Positions 48,829-52,126 of a stretch of 52,126 nt of DNA are shown piece by piece. Within the stretch, counting starts at the first letter, position 1; the number at the start of each line of letters is the position of its first letter. The stretch spans positions 1 to 52,126 of the forward strand of contig SVGO01000004.1 in NCBI GenBank assembly GCA_015056305.1, given 5' to 3'. The notes below the pieces were generated by a model. That model saw only the letters and a program-made list of their open reading frames with translations, was not told where the DNA came from and did not search any database. The translations under genes and the position numbers were made by a program. The stretch comes from Clostridiales bacterium. GTDB taxonomy: Bacteria > Bacillota > Clostridia > Christensenellales > Aristaeellaceae.

Positions 48829-51800
48829 ATGTTTACACGATCCAGTGCGCGCAGCGCAATTGGCAATCCGGCTATGTTTGCACGCGGCGGCGCCTATGTG
48901 CAGGAAGGGCGGGTCAGCCGCGTCACCGTGCGCGAGGAGAAGGCGCTTCAGGTATACGAAGGCGTTGTGCATAGTCCCGGCGAGGACTATACCGTGATGT
49001 TTCAGTATGATCCCCAGCAGGAAACGTTCGTATCCTGCAGCTGCGGCTGCGGCGAAATCGGCCGTTCCAATTGGGGATGCAGGCATGTAGCGGCGCTGAT
49101 GATCGCCGCATGCGGCGGTACGGTCACGCCCGTAGGCCCCAGGGACGGCCGGGAGTGGATGGACGAGCTGCTGATGAAAAAAAGCGGAACGCTGGGCAGC
49201 ATGCTCCCTGAGCAGGAGCGCGTGAGACTTTATCCGCTGCTGCGCCGCGTGTCGGATCAGGAGATGGCCATGGGCCTTCGCCTGGGCCGCTCCCGGCTGT
49301 ATATCGTGCGCAGCATGGCGGAGCTTTTCCAGCGCGCGCAGAAGCGGGAGACGACGATCTACGGCAGGGAGCTGACGTTCTCGCATCGCGAGGAGGAGCT
49401 TGCCAAAGAAGATGTGCAGCTCTTCGGTCAGATCGTGATGCTCGCCGGACGCGGCGAAACGGACGGCGGCGAGCTGATCCTTCGCGGCGCGGCGCTGGAC
49501 CAGACCATGCGCCTGCTGGAAGGCCGTCAGGTGGATATCCGCGAAGAGAACGGCACGCAAAGGCGCGTGCGCGTGGTGCAAAGGGATATCGCGCTGGAGC
49601 TGGAGCTGGAAGAGGACGGCGGCAGCGCGCAGCTGTGCGTGCTTGCGCAGAATGTCGTGCTCGGTCAGGCAGGCGCATACAGGCTCATGCAGGAAGAGCT
49701 CGTCTGCGCATTCGGCGAGACGTTTGAGCGGATCTCCGGCCTTTTGCAGGTCGCTGGCGCATATCCGCAGGGCATCCGCTTTGGCAGCGAGCAGCTGGAA
49801 GAGGTCTGCATGCGGCTGATTCTTCCGGCGATGGAATCCGCCGTGATGCGCAAAGGACAGGCGATTCTCACCGGACACACGCCCACGCCCGTGCATCCTC
49901 GGCTGTATGTCGATCTGGACGGAGAGAAGAAACTGACCTGCCGCGCTGCATTCGATTATCTGGGCACGGTGCTCTCCGCCGGTGAAACGCATCCGCATAT
50001 CCGCAGAAACACAGCGCTGGAAAACGACGTTCGCGCCGCGGTCATGCGCCTGTTCCCGGAGAAGATCAGCGAGGACGAATACTCTTTCGAGGGCAATGAC
50101 GACGCGCGCTTTGCGCTGCTGAGCGAGCAGCTGCTTTCCCTTGAGCGCGCAGGCGAGGTCCACGTGAGCGAGCGGCTGGCCAAGATGCACGTCAAGCGGG
50201 CAAAAACCATGTCCTTTGGCCTCACACAGGAGGATGGAAAGCTCACGCTGAAGGCAGATCTTGGCGGCTATACGCAGGAAGAGCTGACCGAGGCGCTGGC
50301 GGCCTACAGGCAAAAGCGCGCCTATGTCCGCCTGACCAGCGGCACGTTCCTCTCGGACGAGGCTCTGGAGCAGGCGGCTCAGGCGGCGCAGGTGCTCGAT
50401 GGTCTGGACATGACGGCCGAGCAGGCGCAATCGGGAGCCGAGGTGCCCATGAGCCGGGCGATGTATCTGGAATCCGCGCTGGAAGGCCGGGAGAACATCT
50501 CTCTGCGCGCGCCCAAGGAGATCGAAGACTGGACGCAGCGCATGCGTCAGGCCCAGTCTACGCGCATCGAGCAGCCCTCAGGCTTGAATGCGCAGCTGCG
50601 CGGCTATCAGCTCGAGGGCCTTTCGTGGCTGTGCGCACTGTCGTCGGCAGGCTTTAACGGCATTCTCGCAGACGATATGGGCCTGGGCAAGACGATTCAG
50701 GCGCTGGCGATGCTGCTGTGGGAGCAGGAACAGGGACGTGATGTGCATGCGCTGGTGGTCTGCCCCGCCTCGCTGCAGCTCAACTGGCTCGCGGAAGCAA
50801 AGAAATTTGCGCCCGGTCTTGTCAGCACGAGCCTGATGGGCTCGGCCAAGGAGCGTACCGAGCTCATCCGAAGCGAAAACAGAGCGAACATTTTGATCAC
50901 ATCCTACGACCAGCTGCGCCGGGACGTGCAGGTATACGAGGGCGTCACGTTCACACATGTGCTGCTGGACGAGGCGCAGAACATCAAGAACGCCGCATCG
51001 CAGGCGGCGCGGGCTGTCAAAACGATTCAGTCGGAGCATCGATTCGCGATGACCGGCACGCCGATCGAGAACAGGCTGTCCGAGCTGTGGTCGATCTTCG
51101 ATTTCCTGATGCCGGGCTATCTGAGCACATACAAGAAATTCAAGGAGCGCTTTGAGGCGCCTGTCGTGCGCGAGGCGGACGAGCAGGCAAGAACGACGCT
51201 GCATCTGATGGTCGCGCCGTTCATCCTGCGGCGCATGAAGAAGGACGTGCTGACCGATCTGCCGGAGAAGGTGGAGACGGTGATGTCCAGCGAGATGACG
51301 GCGGAGCAGCGCAAGATCTATACGGCGCATGTCGCGCGCCTGAGCAAGGACAGCAAGAAGATGCTGGGCGGACAGGACAAAATCCGGATGCTCGCCGAGC
51401 TCACGCGGCTTCGCCAGCTGTGCTGCGATCCGCGGCTGTGTCTGGAGGGGTATCGCGGCGGCAGCGGCAAGCTGATGCAGCTGATGGAGATCGTGCGCGA
51501 TGCGCTGGAAGCGGGCCACAGAATTCTGCTCTTCTCGCAATTCACAACGATGCTGGATCTGATCGCGGAGGCGCTTTCCGGCGAGGGCATCGGGTACTAC
51601 CTTCTCACGGGCGAAACAGACAAAGAAGAACGCATGGAGCTGGTGCAGCAATTCAACGAGGGCGGCGCGGACGTCTTCCTGATTTCGCTCAAGGCGGGCG
51701 GCACGGGACTGAACCTGACGGGCGCAGACGTGGTCATTCACTACGACCCATGGTGGAACGTCTCGGCGCAGAATCAGGCGACCGACCGCGCATACCGCAT

Positions 51801-51972
51801 CGGGCAAACGAAGGGCGTGCAGGTGATCAGGCTGATCGCCGCGGACACGGTGGAAGAGCATATCCTGAATATTCAGGAGAGGAAGAAGACGCTCAGCGAC
51901 GGCGTGCTGCTGGGCGAGGAGAATTTCTTTACCATGGACGCCGAGATGCTCAAGGAAGTTTTGGGGGGATAA
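48829..51972 (+). CDS. SWIM zinc-finger SNF2-family helicase
   Basis: 1047 residues. The ATG at 48829 follows GGGAGAGG by 5 bp and is preferred to ATG 48814, which lies within that signal. SWIM finger: CSCGC ... GCRH (Cys70, Cys72, Cys84, His86). An SNF2-associated bacterial region occupies about 150-570. The SF2 motor: I ADDMGLGKTIQAL (about 613), Ia VVCPASLQLNW, II LLDEAQNIKN (DEAQ, about 712), III AMTGTPIENRLSELWS, IV LLFSQFTTMLDLIAEAL, V SLKAGGTGLNLTGAD, VI NQATDRAYRIGQ. It is a full ATP-driven DNA translocase of the HepA/SNF2 group, thought to clear proteins or RNA polymerase from DNA. No methylase or restriction gene is adjacent, so a defence-island role is not supported. Confidence 0.96.
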   Translation: MFTRSSARSAIGNPAMFARGGAYVQEGRVSRVTVREEKALQVYEGVVHSPGEDYTVMFQYDPQQETFVSCSCGCGEIGRSNWGCRHVAALMIAACGGTVTPVGPRDGREWMDELLMKKSGTLGSMLPEQERVRLYPLLRRVSDQEMAMGLRLGRSRLYIVRSMAELFQRAQKRETTIYGRELTFSHREEELAKEDVQLFGQIVMLAGRGETDGGELILRGAALDQTMRLLEGRQVDIREENGTQRRVRVVQRDIALELELEEDGGSAQLCVLAQNVVLGQAGAYRLMQEELVCAFGETFERISGLLQVAGAYPQGIRFGSEQLEEVCMRLILPAMESAVMRKGQAILTGHTPTPVHPRLYVDLDGEKKLTCRAAFDYLGTVLSAGETHPHIRRNTALENDVRAAVMRLFPEKISEDEYSFEGNDDARFALLSEQLLSLERAGEVHVSERLAKMHVKRAKTMSFGLTQEDGKLTLKADLGGYTQEELTEALAAYRQKRAYVRLTSGTFLSDEALEQAAQAAQVLDGLDMTAEQAQSGAEVPMSRAMYLESALEGRENISLRAPKEIEDWTQRMRQAQSTRIEQPSGLNAQLRGYQLEGLSWLCALSSAGFNGILADDMGLGKTIQALAMLLWEQEQGRDVHALVVCPASLQLNWLAEAKKFAPGLVSTSLMGSAKERTELIRSENRANILITSYDQLRRDVQVYEGVTFTHVLLDEAQNIKNAASQAARAVKTIQSEHRFAMTGTPIENRLSELWSIFDFLMPGYLSTYKKFKERFEAPVVREADEQARTTLHLMVAPFILRRMKKDVLTDLPEKVETVMSSEMTAEQRKIYTAHVARLSKDSKKMLGGQDKIRMLAELTRLRQLCCDPRLCLEGYRGGSGKLMQLMEIVRDALEAGHRILLFSQFTTMLDLIAEALSGEGIGYYLLTGETDKEERMELVQQFNEGGADVFLISLKAGGTGLNLTGADVVIHYDPWWNVSAQNQATDRAYRIGQTKGVQVIRLIAADTVEEHILNIQERKKTLSDGVLLGEENFFTMDAEMLKEVLGG

Positions 51973-52052
51973 TGTTCATTAAGAAAAGGAAGAGAATGTG
52001 CAGGAAGGATATAGGCGGAATTGTAAACTGAATAAGCAACTTCAGCGCATGC

Positions 52053-52106
52053 AGGCTCCCTCAGTCAGCTTCGCTGACAGCTCCCTCCCGGAGGGAGCCT
52101 CCTCGT
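52053..52106 (+). repeat. Family D-like hairpin repeat (D6)
   Basis: GGCTCCCTCA, GTCAGC-TTC-GCTGAC, GCTCCCTC-CCG-GAGGGAGC, then CTCCTCG and CGCTTCGC. Same two-hairpin plan as D1-D5 with different stem bases. The last 154 bp of the window (51973-52126) hold no gene that I can see. Confidence 0.7.
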
Positions 52107-52126
52107 ATACGCTTCGCTTATAAATC

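Noticed and set aside
48829..51972. SNF2 helicase as part of a phage defence system
   Set aside because: Its neighbours are a 2H phosphoesterase and a wall protein; no methylase, nuclease or other defence gene is in reach within the window.

Overview
The window is about 52 kb of a high-GC, low-complexity-poor bacterial chromosome. Strong AGGAGG-type ribosome binding sites, SigA promoters (TTGACA, 17 bp, TATAAT), long-form hibernation factor, rplS-rbgA-rnhB-yraN order, GtrA/LCP-like envelope proteins, SH3b and peptidoglycan-binding secreted proteins and a Fst/TxpA-like type I toxin all point to a Gram-positive member of the Clostridia, probably a gut anaerobe of the Christensenellales type. 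The class is well supported; the family is a guess. There are no phage genes, transposases, rRNAs or CRISPR arrays; the mobile-looking component is a set of short hairpin repeats in the intergenic spaces.

Layout. 1-3.5 kb: tRNA-Asp (cut by the window edge) and tRNA-Val, a small membrane protein, hpf, a Nudix/flavodoxin pair and a small conserved protein. 3.6-7.4 kb: an RluA-type pseudouridine synthase divergent from a two-gene operon of a membrane protein and an unusual Hsp70-like ATPase with a C-terminal glycine-rich membrane segment. 7.5-10.5 kb: nagA, a DUF896 protein and a secreted SH3b protein. 10.6-17.2 kb, minus strand: tex with a metallo-beta-lactamase-fold protein, rpiB with a zinc-ribbon protein, and gtrA - LCP-like - proA from one good promoter. 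17.3-18.7 kb: an orotate-phosphoribosyltransferase-like gene and a GNAT protein.

19-28.7 kb, minus strand: an exopolysaccharide cluster (GT2, two GT4, O-antigen-ligase-like polymerase, GT2, WbaP-type sugar transferase, a six-hairpin-glycosidase-like protein and a secreted CHAP-like protein). Just upstream of its promoter is a compact type I toxin-antitoxin locus: a 23-residue hydrophobic peptide and a convergent antisense RNA with a textbook promoter and terminator. 29.7-36.2 kb: rplS, rbgA, rnhB, yraN and a 1310-residue protein joining two GT-C glycosyltransferase modules. 36.3-40.3 kb: a solute-binding-like lipoprotein/secreted protein and a polar amino-acid ABC transporter. 40.4-43.7 kb: a GH13 alpha-glucosidase overlapping the end of dnaX, whose leader carries two tandem copies of a structured element. 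44-52 kb: an AEC transporter, pepT, a peptidoglycan-binding-repeat protein, a ThpR-type 2H phosphoesterase and a SWIM-SNF2 helicase.

The most interesting unexplained signal is the repeat population. At least three families (called A, B and D here) consist of short perfect hairpins whose two arms change together from copy to copy, so pairing rather than sequence is kept. B sits inside A at two places, and one D copy supplies the last residues and the stop codon of rbgA. Together with the tandem dnaX leader element and the type I toxin-antitoxin locus these are the places to look for undescribed biology.
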